Origin: Micromonospora sp. C31 | Lineage (GTDB): Bacteria > Actinomycetota > Actinomycetes > Mycobacteriales > Micromonosporaceae | NCBI RefSeq assembly: GCF_018070575.1 | Contig: NZ_JAGPXN010000009.1 | Location: 186,001-250,000, forward strand | DNA: 64,000 nucleotides | Direction of reading: 5' to 3' | Part shown: piece by piece, positions 7,745 through 17,558 of the stretch | Position numbering within the stretch: the stretch's first letter is position 1 | How the letters are laid out: the number at the start of each line of letters is the position of its first letter | Notes under the pieces: model-generated | Told to the model about the DNA's origin: nothing | The model's input: only the letters and a program-made list of their open reading frames with translations | The model's database searches: none | Position numbers and translations under genes: made by a program

Positions 7745-9529
7745 ATGTGCGGCATCGGCGGCGAGGCGAGGTTCGACGGGTCGACGCCGGACGCCGGCGC
7801 GGTGACCCGGATGACCGAGGCGATGCGCTCCCGGGGCCCCGACGGCGAGGGCCTCCTCACCGACGGTTGGGTGACCCTCGGGCACCGCCGGCTCACCGTC
7901 ATCGACCTCACCGAGGCCGGCGCCCAGCCGATGGTCCGCGACGACCTGGGGCTCGCGCTGGTCTTCAACGGCTGCGTCTACAACTACCCGGAGCTGCGGG
8001 AGAAGCTGCGGGCGGCCGGGCACACCTTCCACTCCACCAGCGACACCGAGGTCGTCCTGGTGGCGTACGCGCAGTGGGGCGAGGCCTTCGTCGAGCACCT
8101 CGTCGGCATGTTCGCCGTCGTGCTGGTGGACCGGCGGCGACGCCGGCTGGTGCTGGCCCGCGACCGGCTCGGCATCAAGCCGCTCTACCTCGCCGAGGCA
8201 CCCGGCCGGCTGCGCTTCGCCTCCACCCTGCCGGCGCTGCTGCGCGCCGGCGACGTGGACACCACGATCGACCCCGTGGCGCTGCACCACTACCTGTCCT
8301 GGCACTCCATCGTGCCGGCGCCCCGCACCGTCCTGCGCGGGATCCGCAAGCTCCCCCCGGCCACCGTGCGCGTCGTCGAGGCCGACGGGCGCAGCCGCCA
8401 GCACGTCTACTGGCGGCCCGGCTACGCCCGCGACCCCGCCCACGCCGGCATGGACGCCGGTGACTGGCGGGCCGCCGTCGGGGACGCGCTGCGCGAGGCG
8501 GTACGGCGGCGGCTCGTCGCCGACGTCCCCGTCGGCGTGCTGCTCTCCGGTGGCCTGGACTCCAGCATGATCGTGGCCCTGCTCGCCGAGGCCGGGCAGC
8601 AGCACCTGCAGACCTTCAGCATCGGCTTCGACAGCCGCGGCGGCGAGGCCGGCGACGAGTTCCACTACTCCGACCTGGTCGCCCGCGCCTTCGACACCGA
8701 CCACCACCGCATCCGGCTCGCCGACGACGACCTCGTGCCGGCCGTACGACGTACCGTCCACGCGATGACCGAGCCGATGGGCAGCCACGACGTGGTCGCC
8801 TTCCACCTGCTCTCCGAGCAGGTCGCCCGGCACGTGAAGGTGGCCCAGTCCGGGCAGGGCGCCGACGAGGTCTTCGCCGGCTACGGCTACCACCAGCCCC
8901 TCACACGGGTGCCCCGCGACGGCGCGACGGCGGCCTTCGCCGAGGCGTTCTTCGACCGCGACCACGCCGAGCTGAACCGGGTGGTCGACCCCGCGTACGC
9001 CTGCGACCGCGACGCCAGCCGCGAGCTGCTCGCCGCCGACCTGGCCGCGCCCGGCGCGCAGACGGCGCTGGACGCGGTGCTGCGCCTGGACACCCACCTG
9101 ATGCTCCCCGACGACCCGGTCAAGCGGGTGGACAGCATGAGCATGGCGTGGGGGCTGGAGGTGCGCACCCCGTTCCTGGACCAGGACCTGGTCGCCCTGG
9201 CGGCGGCCTGCCCGCCCGAGCACAAGGTGGCCGACGGCGGCAAGGGCGTGCTCAAGGAGGTCGCCCGCCAGGTGCTGCCGGCGGAGGTGATCGACCGGCC
9301 GAAGGGCTACTTCCCGGTGCCGGCGCTGCGCAACGTCGACGGTCCGGTACGGCACCTCGTCGCCGACGCCCTCGCCGCGCCCGCCGCCCGCGAGCGCGGC
9401 CTGTTCCGCCGCGAGTACGTCGACGAACTGCTGGCCGAGCCGGACCGGGCGCAGGCCGCCGCCGGCAGCAACAAGCTGTGGCAGCTCGGCCTGCTGGAAC
9501 TCTGGCTCCAGTCCCACGACGTCCGTTGA
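7745..9529 (+). CDS. NAGGN-type amidotransferase (asparagine-synthase family)
   Basis: A 594-residue two-domain enzyme. Residues 1-200 are a class II glutamine amidotransferase: catalytic Cys2 in 'MCGIGGE', 'SRGPDGEG', 'GHRRLTVIDL', 'NGCVYNYPELREKL'. Residues 230-590 are the ATP-pyrophosphatase synthetase domain with PP-loop 'VLLSGGLDSS', 'SGQGADEVFAGYG' and 'EVRTPFLDQDLV'. The stretch 'IDPVALHHYLSWHSIVPAPR' followed by 'TVLRGIRKLPPATV' matches the subfamily that makes N-acetylglutaminylglutamine amide, a dipeptide osmolyte, rather than AsnB. In known loci it sits beside a GNAT/ATP-grasp synthetase and an M42-like peptidase; neither is in this window. Only a convergent carboxylate-amine ligase is next to it. 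Substrate is therefore a family-based inference. Confidence 0.8.
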   Translation: MCGIGGEARFDGSTPDAGAVTRMTEAMRSRGPDGEGLLTDGWVTLGHRRLTVIDLTEAGAQPMVRDDLGLALVFNGCVYNYPELREKLRAAGHTFHSTSDTEVVLVAYAQWGEAFVEHLVGMFAVVLVDRRRRRLVLARDRLGIKPLYLAEAPGRLRFASTLPALLRAGDVDTTIDPVALHHYLSWHSIVPAPRTVLRGIRKLPPATVRVVEADGRSRQHVYWRPGYARDPAHAGMDAGDWRAAVGDALREAVRRRLVADVPVGVLLSGGLDSSMIVALLAEAGQQHLQTFSIGFDSRGGEAGDEFHYSDLVARAFDTDHHRIRLADDDLVPAVRRTVHAMTEPMGSHDVVAFHLLSEQVARHVKVAQSGQGADEVFAGYGYHQPLTRVPRDGATAAFAEAFFDRDHAELNRVVDPAYACDRDASRELLAADLAAPGAQTALDAVLRLDTHLMLPDDPVKRVDSMSMAWGLEVRTPFLDQDLVALAAACPPEHKVADGGKGVLKEVARQVLPAEVIDRPKGYFPVPALRNVDGPVRHLVADALAAPAARERGLFRREYVDELLAEPDRAQAAAGSNKLWQLGLLELWLQSHDVR

Positions 9530-9530
9530 C

Positions 9531-9622
9531 CGAACCTGCCCCGGTGCCGAGCGAGACCCCCGGTGCCGGGACGGCCGGACCTGCCCCGCGCCCCGAACCT
9601 GCCCCGCCCCCGGTTGCCGGGA
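9531..9622. repeat. Imperfect short duplication between convergent genes
   Basis: CCGAACCTGCCCCG occurs at about 9530 and again at about 9592, and CCGG(T)TGCCGGGACGG occurs twice in the same gap. It looks like a local duplication of roughly 45-60 bases in the 97-base gap between the two convergent genes. The CCCGG...CCGGG pieces could also form termination hairpins. Confidence 0.4.
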
Positions 9623-9626
9623 CGGT

Positions 9627-10760
9627 TCAGCCGGCGCGGGTCTCGGCGGCCAGGTGGTCCAGGACGGCGCGCACGTCGTCGCCCGTGCGGGCCATGACGC
9701 GGCGTTGCCGGGTGGCGCCGTTGCCGTCGCGGCGCAGTCGGACGAGCTGCCCGCGTACGTAGTCGAGGTCACCGTGGCGGGCCAGGGCCGGCGTGACCGT
9801 GTCGACGAGTTCCCCGACCAGCTCCCAGGCGGGACGGGCGACGCCGACGCGCAGGTCGATGAGGTCGCCCTCCAACCCGTCGTGGGCGGCCCGCCAGTGC
9901 GCGGCCGAGACCAGGCAGTCCCGGATCCGTCGGGCGGGGACCCCGGCGCGGACGTCGTCGGCCATCGTCGCGACCAGTGCCCGGACCAGCCCGGCGACCA
10001 GCACGGTGTCGTCCACGGCCGGGCAGACGTCGCCCACCCGCACCTCCACCGTGGGGTACGCGGCCGACGGGCGCGCGTACCAGTAGACCATCGCCGCGTC
10101 GAGCATGATCCCGGCGTCGATCAGCTCCGCCACCGTCGCGTCGTAGTCGGCGACCGACTCGAAGTGCGGGGTCGGCCCGATGCTGGGCCAGCGTTCCAAC
10201 TGCATGGAGCGCCAACTGGCGTGCCCCGTGTCGCGGCCGTCGTGCAGCGGCGAGTTGGCGGTGATCGCCTGCACCACCGGCAGCCACGGGCGCAGGTGGT
10301 TGCAGACCTGGACGGCCAGTTCGCGATCGGCCATCCCGACGTGCACGTGACAGCCGCAGACGGCCGGGTCGTGCGCGACCGGCCCGAACCGCCGGGACAT
10401 CGCGTGGTAGCGCGGCTTGTCCGGCACCGTCCGGTGCGGCTCGTGCACGGGCGTGGCACCGACCGCGACGAGCCGGGCGCCGGCGGCCTCGGCCGCGTCG
10501 CCAGCGGAGCGGCGCAGCGCCACCAGGCGGGCACGCAGCTCGGCGAGGTCGGCGGTGACGGGCGTGACCATCTCCACCATGCTGTGCCGGAACTCCTGCC
10601 GGCTCTGCTCCCGCGCGCTGCCGGACAGCGCGGTGAGCACCCGGTCGGCGACCGGCAGGCTCTCCCCCGTGCGCGAATCGAGCAGGAGGTACTCCTCCTC
10701 GACCCCGAGCGTCAGCGCGGTCGTGTCGAAGGCGGTGGCAGGTGCCGGACGGTACGTCAT
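9627..10760 (-). CDS. YbdK-type carboxylate-amine ligase (glutamate-cysteine ligase 2 family)
   Basis: A 377-residue ATP-dependent ligase of the GCS2 family. Diagnostic pieces are 'LTLGVEEEYLLLDSRTGE' (metal-binding Glu cluster), 'EFRHSMVEMVTPVTADLAEL', 'CGCHVHVGMADRELAVQVCN', 'ITANSPLHDGRDTGHASWRS' and 'TVEVRVGDVCPAVDDTVLVA'. E. coli YbdK has weak gamma-glutamylcysteine synthetase activity; true substrates of most homologues are unknown. ATG at 10760 has GTGGAG just upstream. It lies 129 bases after the ECF42 sigma gene on the same strand and converges on the amidotransferase. Because both neighbours act on glutamate/glutamine carboxylates, a shared peptide-amide product is possible but unproven. 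Confidence 0.85.
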   Translation of the reverse strand: MTYRPAPATAFDTTALTLGVEEEYLLLDSRTGESLPVADRVLTALSGSAREQSRQEFRHSMVEMVTPVTADLAELRARLVALRRSAGDAAEAAGARLVAVGATPVHEPHRTVPDKPRYHAMSRRFGPVAHDPAVCGCHVHVGMADRELAVQVCNHLRPWLPVVQAITANSPLHDGRDTGHASWRSMQLERWPSIGPTPHFESVADYDATVAELIDAGIMLDAAMVYWYARPSAAYPTVEVRVGDVCPAVDDTVLVAGLVRALVATMADDVRAGVPARRIRDCLVSAAHWRAAHDGLEGDLIDLRVGVARPAWELVGELVDTVTPALARHGDLDYVRGQLVRLRRDGNGATRQRRVMARTGDDVRAVLDHLAAETRAG

Positions 10761-10889
10761 GGGGCTCCACGTCCGTTCGTCGGGCGGCACGCCGGGCGCC
10801 GCGCTGCCGGAAGAGCAGCGTTCCCGGCCCACCGACCGGGAAACGCGCAGGACCGGACGCGGGCCGCCGCGACGCGGCCCCGCCGGGCG

Positions 10890-12110
10890 CTATCCGCCCG
10901 TCAGCGCGCACGCCGCCCGCGCGGTCAGGAAGGCGCGTTCGGCAGCGTTGCCCGTCCGCTCGGCGGCCGTCCGGTACGCCTGCGCCGCCTCCCCCGCCCG
11001 GCCCAGCCGCCGCAGCAGGTCCGCCCGGACGGCGTGGAACACGTGGTAGCCGGCCAGGTCGAGCCGCTCCACCGCGGCCAGCCCCGCCGCCGCCCCGGCC
11101 ACCTCGGCGAGCGCGACGGCCCGGTTCAGCGCCACCACCGGCCCCGGGGCGTACGCGGTGAGCTGGTCGTACAGCGTGAGGATCTGTGCCCAGTCGGTGC
11201 CGGCGGCGTCGGGCGCGTCGCTGTGCACGGCGGCGATCGCGGCCTGGATCTGGTACGGCCCGGGCCGGTCGCGGCGCAGGCAGCGACGGACCAGGGCCTG
11301 CCCCTCGACGACGAGCCCGGCGTCCCACCGGCGGCGGTCCTGCTCGGGCAGCGGCACCAGCGCGCCGTCGGCCGTGGTGCGGGCGGGGCGGCGTGCCTCG
11401 GTCAGCAGCATGAGCGCCAGCAGCCCCAGTGCCTCCGGCTCGTCCGGCATCAGCTCCACCAGCAGCCGGCCCAGCCGGATCGCCTCGGCGCACAGGTCGT
11501 CGCGGACGAGCCGGTCGCCGGAGCTGGCGGTGTGCCCCTCGGTGAAGATCAGGTAGAGCACGGCCAGCACGGCGGAGAGCCGGTCCGGCAGGTCGGCGTC
11601 GCCGGGCACCCGGTACGGGATCCCGGCGTCACGGATCTTGGCCTTGGCGCGGACGATCCGCTGCGCCATGGTCGCCTCCGACACCAGGAACGCGCGGGCG
11701 ATCTCGGTGGTGCCCAGCCCGCCCAGCAGCCGCAGGGTCAGCGCCACCCGGGCGGCGGGCCCGAGCGCCGGATGGCAGCAGGTGAAGATCAGCCGGAGCC
11801 GGTCGTCGCGCACGGGTCCCCCCTCGGCCGGTACGTCGCGGACGTGCAGCAGGGCGGCCTGGACGTGCCGGTCGGCGCGGGAGGCCTCCCGCCGCAGCCG
11901 GTCGACGGCCCGGTTCCGGGCGGTGGTGATGATCCAGCCGGCCGGGCTGGGCGGCGGTCCGCTCTCGGGCCACCGTGCCACCGCCACCGTGAACGCCTCC
12001 TGCACCGCCTCCTCGGCGAGGTCGATGTCGCCGAGGAGGCGGACCAGGACGGCGACGGCGCGGCCGTACTCGGCGCGGAACACCGCCTCCACGTCGACCA
12101 TCGTGCTCAC
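10890..12110 (-). CDS. ECF42-type RNA polymerase sigma factor (first copy)
   Basis: A 406-residue sigma factor, much longer than a classical ECF. Residues 1-75 hold region 2 ('[18 protein letters not shown]', '[18 protein letters not shown]', '[20 protein letters not shown]'), residues 100-170 region 4 ('[20 protein letters not shown]', '[20 protein letters not shown]'), and the remaining 230 residues are the helical TPR-like C-terminal extension that defines this group ('[20 protein letters not shown]', '[18 protein letters not shown]'). No anti-sigma gene is near. ECF42 factors usually sit beside DGPF/YCII genes; this copy has none and instead follows the DUF5682 gene by 56 bases on the same strand. 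Start at GTG 12110 follows GAGGTGAGC; GTG 12116 or ATG 12101 are alternatives. Confidence 0.9.
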   Translation of the reverse strand: MSTMVDVEAVFRAEYGRAVAVLVRLLGDIDLAEEAVQEAFTVAVARWPESGPPPSPAGWIITTARNRAVDRLRREASRADRHVQAALLHVRDVPAEGGPVRDDRLRLIFTCCHPALGPAARVALTLRLLGGLGTTEIARAFLVSEATMAQRIVRAKAKIRDAGIPYRVPGDADLPDRLSAVLAVLYLIFTEGHTASSGDRLVRDDLCAEAIRLGRLLVELMPDEPEALGLLALMLLTEARRPARTTADGALVPLPEQDRRRWDAGLVVEGQALVRRCLRRDRPGPYQIQAAIAAVHSDAPDAAGTDWAQILTLYDQLTAYAPGPVVALNRAVALAEVAGAAAGLAAVERLDLAGYHVFHAVRADLLRRLGRAGEAAQAYRTAAERTGNAAERAFLTARAACALTGG

Positions 12111-12166
12111 GCTCACCTCGTCGACCCGCGACTCGTCAGTCCTCGTTCGCCGCTGCCGGCCGCCGG

Positions 12167-14998
12167 TCAACGCGGGATCGCCGCCAGCAGGCCGGCCACG
12201 GCGTCGGCGCTCTCCGGATGCGCGGCCAGCAGGGCGGTCAGCCCGGCGGGGACGGCGTCGGCGGTGGCGTTCCCCTCGCGCCAGCCGCCGTCGCAGCCGA
12301 GCAACGCGGCGACGGCGTCCACGCTCTGCGGATTGGCCGCCAGCAGGGCGGTCAGCGGCCCGGACCCGACGGCGGCGACCGCCGGCGCCGGCGGGGTCGG
12401 GGCCGACCACGGCGGCACCCAGGCGTCCAGCGCCGCCAGCGAGCCGGGGAACGTCCGCCCCGCCTCCCGCACCAGCAGCGGCACCAGCTCCGCACCGTGC
12501 GCGCGCAGGGTGGTGATCAGCGTGGGCAGCCACGGCAGCAGCACCGGGTCGGGCAGCCGGGCGAACGCGGACGACATCACCTCCACGACAAACCCGGCCA
12601 GCCCCGGCACCGGCTCCAGGGCCTGCACGAAGCCGCTGAGATACTGCGGGAAGGCCGGCACCACCAGCGGATTGGCGAGCAGCGCGGCACACCGCTCGCG
12701 CAACTCGGCCAGCGGCAGCAGGCCCAGTTGGTGGCGGGCGGCCCAGAGCAACGCCACCTTGGCCGGCGCCTGCGGGTGGCACTGCGCGACGGCCAGTTCG
12801 AGCTGGGACCGGTCGCAACCCAGGGAGATCGCCAGGCTCTCCATGCCGAACAGGAAGCCCAGCATGGCGCCGACCTGGCGCACGCCGCTGTCCTCGTCGA
12901 GGAACGCCGTGGGCAGCAGCGTGCAGTAGTGCGCGTAGCCGGTGGTCACGAACGCCTCGCACCAGGCCGGCAGCGGCCCGGTGGCGCGGTGGTGGGCCAG
13001 CAGCCGCCGGACCCGGCGCAGCACCTCGGGGGCGTCGTCGACGGTGCGTTCGGCGGCGAGCAGCTCCACCGCCCGGGTGCCGAGCTCGTCGACCAGACGC
13101 GGGCTGTCGAGCAGCCGGATGGCGTCCTCGACGGCCTCCAGCGCGACCGAGGCCGTCGCGTCCGTGCCCCGGACGGCGCGACGCAGGCGCTGCTCCAGCA
13201 CCTGCTCGACGGTCACCCCCTCGTAACCCAGCTCGATCAGCGCCCGCTGGTTGCGCCCGAGGGCCAGGTCCCAGCTCTCCTGGATCGAGCGGTGCCCCAG
13301 CCGACGCTCGCCCATGACGGGCCGGACCGCGTCGCGGGGCAGCAGGTGCCGCAGCCGCCACAGCAGATCCGAGCAGGGCACCAGCTCGGGGCTGGCCCGC
13401 AGGTCCACCAGGGCCCGTTGGATGGCGCGTTTCTCCAGGTCCAGCCCGAGCGGGGCGAGCCGGTCGTGCACGTCGCGGGCGAGCGGCGGCAGGGCCTCGT
13501 AGCCCACCTGACCGATCCGGTCGCCGCCGAACAGGATCTCGCAGAGCCGGCGGACGTCCCGGCGCCCCGGTACGACGTCCTTCTCGATGCAGGTGACCGC
13601 CGCGTCGGCGAAGTCGTACGGCGTGGGGCGGGCGCGGTTGCGCAGGCCGGCGAGGAGGATCGAGGTCTCGAAGACGGCGATCGCGTCGGCGGTGCTGGCC
13701 AGGTAGCCGTTGCGCCGGGCCAGCCGGACGATGTCCACGCACCAGCCCCGCAGCTCCGCCTCGTCCAGGCCCTGCGCCGCCGGCGGCTGCGCCAGGTATC
13801 CCGAGAGCCGGTCGGCGACTGCGGCGGCGGGCGCGGGAGCCGCGGGGGCCCGGCGGCGGCCGGCGGCGCGGGTCCGGCCGCCGCGCTGCCCCTCGAGCCG
13901 GAACGGGGCCAGCCCGGTGCGGGCGACCGCCTTGGTCCAGGTGGCGGCGGCGATCGACACCGAGCCGGGGGCGAGGCCGAACTGCGCCTCGATGGCGGAG
14001 TGGCTGGACGGGATGAGGCCGTAGTGCCACCGGGTGCCGGTGCGCGGGCCGATGTCGAACGGGGCGTCGGCCCGCAGCCCGAACTGCTCCACCCGACTGG
14101 CGGCGTGGAACGCGCCGCAGACGTAGAGGCAGTCGGCGGGGTCGGCCCCGGAGGCGGCGAGATGCTGCCGCATCCGGGTCCACATGTGACGCTCGCGGTC
14201 CTCGTCGCGGTCCCGGGCGTCCGACCCGGCCGGGCGCAGCCGCCGGAACAGGCTGCCGATCAGCACCATCACCTGCCGGTAGGTGTCGTGGTCGGCGTCG
14301 GCCAGCGGCTGCTCGACGTACTGGTCCCACCACTCCGACCAGTGCCGGACCTTGCCGTGGTGCAGCAGGTGGGCCTCCAGCTCCGCGAAGCGGGGCCGCA
14401 GGTCGCCGATCTCGACGCCGACCGCGTCGCCGTGCAGGGCCGCCTCCTCCCCCGCCGGCGCGGCGGCCTCGACGTCCCCGCCGGACGGGGCCTCTTCGGC
14501 GGCACCGGGCGGGCGGGGCAGCCACTGGAAGACGTGGTCGGTGGAGCGGTCCACCAGCACCAGCTCGACGCCCGGCGTCTCCGACGCGTACGCGACGGCC
14601 TGGTACTCGGCGCTGGCCTCGGTGATCGGCGCGACCACGCTGAGCGGCCCCCAGTCGGCCGGGAAGCCCTCCAGTTCCGAGGCGAACGCCTGCACGGCGA
14701 CCGGGAGCCGGCAGTTGCGCAGCTCGCCCAGCAGCGGCTGGAGGTCCTCGCAGAGCTCCAGGTAGATCACCTTCGGCTGCTTCGCGCGCAGCCTGCGGAC
14801 CATGGCCAGCGCGGACGACGGGGAGTGGTGGCAGACCGGGAAGATCTCCAGTTCCTCGCCGAGGGCCCGGTCGACGTCGTCGACCATGCCGGCGAGGATC
14901 TCCGCGACGGCGTCCGGACCGCCGGCGAAGGCGCCGGCGGCGGCGGTGAGCTGCTCGCGCAGCGCGCCGAACGGCCCGGGGGTGGTGGGGGCGGTCAC
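12167..14998 (-). CDS. DUF5682-like protein with TraB/ChaN-like motifs (MoxR-associated)
   Basis: A 943-residue soluble protein, last of the five overlapped genes. The N-terminal 310 residues look like a divergent member of the TraB/TIKI/ChaN/EreA fold: '[16 protein letters not shown]' (51-66), '[15 protein letters not shown]' (76-90), '[18 protein letters not shown]' and, about 200 residues on, '[15 protein letters not shown]' with a G-x-F-H motif (290-304). These conserved His/Glu positions suggest a metal-dependent hydrolase-like site; that is inference. The remaining 600 residues are helical, HEAT/TPR-like repeats ('[19 protein letters not shown]', '[16 protein letters not shown]'), ending in two copies of a '[19 protein letters not shown]' unit. 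GTG at 14998 overlaps the MoxR stop, so translation is coupled to the ATPase. Confidence 0.75.
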   Translation of the reverse strand: MTAPTTPGPFGALREQLTAAAGAFAGGPDAVAEILAGMVDDVDRALGEELEIFPVCHHSPSSALAMVRRLRAKQPKVIYLELCEDLQPLLGELRNCRLPVAVQAFASELEGFPADWGPLSVVAPITEASAEYQAVAYASETPGVELVLVDRSTDHVFQWLPRPPGAAEEAPSGGDVEAAAPAGEEAALHGDAVGVEIGDLRPRFAELEAHLLHHGKVRHWSEWWDQYVEQPLADADHDTYRQVMVLIGSLFRRLRPAGSDARDRDEDRERHMWTRMRQHLAASGADPADCLYVCGAFHAASRVEQFGLRADAPFDIGPRTGTRWHYGLIPSSHSAIEAQFGLAPGSVSIAAATWTKAVARTGLAPFRLEGQRGGRTRAAGRRRAPAAPAPAAAVADRLSGYLAQPPAAQGLDEAELRGWCVDIVRLARRNGYLASTADAIAVFETSILLAGLRNRARPTPYDFADAAVTCIEKDVVPGRRDVRRLCEILFGGDRIGQVGYEALPPLARDVHDRLAPLGLDLEKRAIQRALVDLRASPELVPCSDLLWRLRHLLPRDAVRPVMGERRLGHRSIQESWDLALGRNQRALIELGYEGVTVEQVLEQRLRRAVRGTDATASVALEAVEDAIRLLDSPRLVDELGTRAVELLAAERTVDDAPEVLRRVRRLLAHHRATGPLPAWCEAFVTTGYAHYCTLLPTAFLDEDSGVRQVGAMLGFLFGMESLAISLGCDRSQLELAVAQCHPQAPAKVALLWAARHQLGLLPLAELRERCAALLANPLVVPAFPQYLSGFVQALEPVPGLAGFVVEVMSSAFARLPDPVLLPWLPTLITTLRAHGAELVPLLVREAGRTFPGSLAALDAWVPPWSAPTPPAPAVAAVGSGPLTALLAANPQSVDAVAALLGCDGGWREGNATADAVPAGLTALLAAHPESADAVAGLLAAIPR

Positions 14999-16104
14999 GA
15001 CAGGGCGGCGATCGCCTGGCGGCCACCGTCGAGGAAGCTCTCCCAACCGCCGTCCTGCTTGGCGCGCGGCTCGACCACCCCGTGCAGGTACTTGTTGAGG
15101 ATCGCCAGGTCCTCCGGGCTGCGTCGGGCCAGCGAACCCACCAGCGACCCGGCCAGCGTCGCGGCGCGCAGGGTGCGGTCGCCGAAGAACTGGCTGTGCA
15201 GGATGGCGTCCTCCAGCACGCCGATCTGCTCGGCGGTGGACAGCGCCGACTCCAGCTTCTCGTCGTCGCTGGTGGCCGAGGAGGCGGCGGCGCGCAGGTC
15301 GGCGAAGCTCTGGAGGAGGATGTCCAGCAGGGTGGGGGGTACGTCCAGCGTGATCTGATGACGGCGCAGCAGTTCCTCGGTGCGGAAGCGGACGATCTCG
15401 GCCTCGCTGCGCTTGTTGGTCACCACGGGGATCCGGACGAAGTTGAACCGCCGCTTGAGCGCCGAGGAGAGGTCGTTCACGCCCCGGTCCCGGCTGTTCG
15501 CGGTGGCGATGATCGAGAAGCCGGGCTTGGCGAAGACGATGTTGTCGTGGTCCAGCTCCGGGATGGAGACGTACTTCTCCGACAGGATCGAGATCAGCGC
15601 GTCCTGCACGTCGCTCGTGGAGCGGGTCAGCTCCTCGAACCGGCCGACGGTGCCCTGCTCCATCGCCGTCATGATCGGCGAGGGGATCATCGACTCCCGG
15701 GACTGGCCCCGGGCGATGACCATGGAGACGTTCCACGAGTACTTGATGTGGTCCTCGGTGGTGCCGGCGGTGCCCTGGACCACGAGGGTCGAGTTGCGGC
15801 AGACGGCGGCGGCCAGCAGCTCGGCCAGCCAGCTCTTGCCGGTGCCCGGGTCGCCGATCAGCAGCAGACCCCGGTCCGACGCCAGGGTCACGATGCTGCG
15901 TTCGACGAACGTGCGGTCGCCGAACCACTTCTGCGGGATCTCCCGGTCGAGCCCGTCGGCCCGTTCCGAGCCGAGGACGAACAGTCGGACCATCCGCGGG
16001 CTCAGCCGCCACGAGAAGGGCTTCGGGTCGGTGTCGACCGACTCCAGGAAGTCGAGTTCCTCGGCGTACTTGACCTCGGCGGGGGCACGCAGCATCTCGG
16101 ACAT
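14995..16104 (-). CDS. MoxR-type AAA+ ATPase
   Basis: A 369-residue AAA+ protein. Walker A 'GDPGTGKSW' at 84-92, Walker B-like '[10 protein letters not shown]' at 154-163, pre-sensor '[12 protein letters not shown]' , sensor 1 '[16 protein letters not shown]' at 197-212 and arginine-finger segment '[12 protein letters not shown]' at 217-228. This is the MoxR layout; such ATPases act as chaperones together with VWA-domain partners. Here the VWA gene ends 14 bases upstream and the DUF5682-like gene overlaps the stop, so ATPase, VWA protein and putative hydrolase are made in fixed ratio. ATG 16104 is preceded by TAGGAGA with an 11-base spacer, slightly long. Confidence 0.9.
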   Translation of the reverse strand: MSEMLRAPAEVKYAEELDFLESVDTDPKPFSWRLSPRMVRLFVLGSERADGLDREIPQKWFGDRTFVERSIVTLASDRGLLLIGDPGTGKSWLAELLAAAVCRNSTLVVQGTAGTTEDHIKYSWNVSMVIARGQSRESMIPSPIMTAMEQGTVGRFEELTRSTSDVQDALISILSEKYVSIPELDHDNIVFAKPGFSIIATANSRDRGVNDLSSALKRRFNFVRIPVVTNKRSEAEIVRFRTEELLRRHQITLDVPPTLLDILLQSFADLRAAASSATSDDEKLESALSTAEQIGVLEDAILHSQFFGDRTLRAATLAGSLVGSLARRSPEDLAILNKYLHGVVEPRAKQDGGWESFLDGGRQAIAALS

Positions 16105-16118
16105 GAAGGGTTGTTCTC

Positions 16119-17558
16119 CTAGGTGAGGAAGCTCTTGAGTTCGAAGACGAGTTTGCGGATGTGGCCGGAGATCACCGGCGTGCCCAGGTCCTTGAAGCGT
16201 TGCCGGAACCAGGGGTTGACGCTCTGCTGGCCCGAGCTGTCGACCGAGCCGACCGGGATGAACCGCACCCCGGAGCGGTGCACCGCCTCGATGCCGTCGA
16301 ACAGCGGCTGGGAGCGGTCGAACTCGTAGAAGTCCGAGATCCACACCATGACCGTGTTCCGCGGCTCGACGATCTTCGGGCGGGCCAGCGCCATCGCGAC
16401 CGGCCCGTCGTTGCCACCGCCCAGCTTCGTACGCAGCAGCACCTCGAACGGGTCGTGCACCCACGGCGTGAGGTCCAGGGCGCGGGTGTCGTACGCGATC
16501 AGGTGCACGTCCACCTTGGGCAGGCCGGCGAAGATCGACGCGAGGATGGTGCAGTTGACCATCGAGTCGACCATGGAACCCGACTGGTCCACCACCACGA
16601 TCAGCCGGGCCGGCGTGACCCGGCGGGCGGTCTGCCGGTAGTAGAGCCGGTCGACGTAGAGGCGCTCGTCCTCCGGGCTCCAGTTCGTCAGGTTCTGCCA
16701 GATGGTGCGGTCCAGGTCGAGGTTGCGGTAGACCCGCTTCGGCGGCACGGACCGGTCGACGACGCCGACGCTGGTCTGCGCGACCTGGGTGCGCAGCACC
16801 TCGGCGACCTCGTCGACGAACCGCCGGATGAGCGCCTTGGCGTTGGCCAGGGCCACCCCGGAGAGGTTCGCCTTGTCCCGCAGCAGTTGCTCGATCAGCG
16901 ACATGCTCGGCGTCAGCCGGCTGGCCAGCACCGGATCGGCCAGCACCTCCCGCAGGTGCATCCGGCGGACGAGGTCGCCCTCGATGCCGGCCAGCACCCC
17001 GCCCAGGCCGTCACCGCCGCCCTGCCGGCGCAGCCCGCCGGGTTCCGTCCCGAGCGCCTGCTCGAACCAGCCGGCGTCGGACTGCCACCGGGCCAACTGG
17101 GCGGCGTCGACCGTCCCGTGGCCGGTGGCGAAGACGTTGAGCAGCAGCTTCGACACCAGGGCGGCACGGCGCACCTCGGCTGCGCCCGGCGACCCGCCGC
17201 CGGGAGTCGGCGCGGGCGTCAGGCCGGCAGCGGGCACGACGGCGACGTCGGCGGGCTCGGCGGCCACGCCGGGTGCCGGCGGGAGGTGCGCCTCGGCGGC
17301 CGGCGGGTCCTCCGGCGTCGGGCTCAGCAGGCCGCGCAGCTCGTCGGCGATGGCCGGGAAGCGCTGGACGACGGTGTCCACCGAGACCGCCGGATCCAGC
17401 AGGGCGGCCGGCAGGCCGAGGTCGTCGACGACCGCCATGCTGGCCGACTCCAGGGTGGGCTGCTCCTCGGGGTCGAAGAGCCGGGCCAGCAGCCGCCAGT
17501 AGAGCACCTGACGCCGGTTGGCGTCGGCGAGGTCCACGGGGTCCGGGGAGTCGGTCAT
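16119..17558 (-). CDS. VWA (CoxE-like) domain protein, MoxR partner
   Basis: A 479-residue protein. The N-terminal 80 residues are helical, 81-125 is a Pro/Ala/Gly linker, 130-310 a helical domain with 'LIEQLLRDKANLSGVALANA' and 'PPKRVYRNLDLDRTIWQNL', and the C-terminal 165 residues form a von Willebrand A domain. The metal-ion-dependent adhesion site is intact: 'VVVDQSGSMVDSMV' (DxSxS, 324-328), a Thr in 'AYDTRALDLTPW', and 'TVMVWISDFYEF' for the distal Asp. In MoxR systems this domain binds the ATPase and presents a target or metal-bound ligand. ATG 17558 overlaps the upstream gene stop (ATGA). No signal peptide or membrane segment, so cytoplasmic. Confidence 0.9.
   Translation of the reverse strand: MTDSPDPVDLADANRRQVLYWRLLARLFDPEEQPTLESASMAVVDDLGLPAALLDPAVSVDTVVQRFPAIADELRGLLSPTPEDPPAAEAHLPPAPGVAAEPADVAVVPAAGLTPAPTPGGGSPGAAEVRRAALVSKLLLNVFATGHGTVDAAQLARWQSDAGWFEQALGTEPGGLRRQGGGDGLGGVLAGIEGDLVRRMHLREVLADPVLASRLTPSMSLIEQLLRDKANLSGVALANAKALIRRFVDEVAEVLRTQVAQTSVGVVDRSVPPKRVYRNLDLDRTIWQNLTNWSPEDERLYVDRLYYRQTARRVTPARLIVVVDQSGSMVDSMVNCTILASIFAGLPKVDVHLIAYDTRALDLTPWVHDPFEVLLRTKLGGGNDGPVAMALARPKIVEPRNTVMVWISDFYEFDRSQPLFDGIEAVHRSGVRFIPVGSVDSSGQQSVNPWFRQRFKDLGTPVISGHIRKLVFELKSFLT

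Noticed and set aside
9654-12929. Kilobase-long plus-strand open frame opposite YbdK, ECF42 and DUF5682
   Set aside because: Gly/Arg/His/Gln-rich shadow without domains; the minus-strand genes carry clear families.
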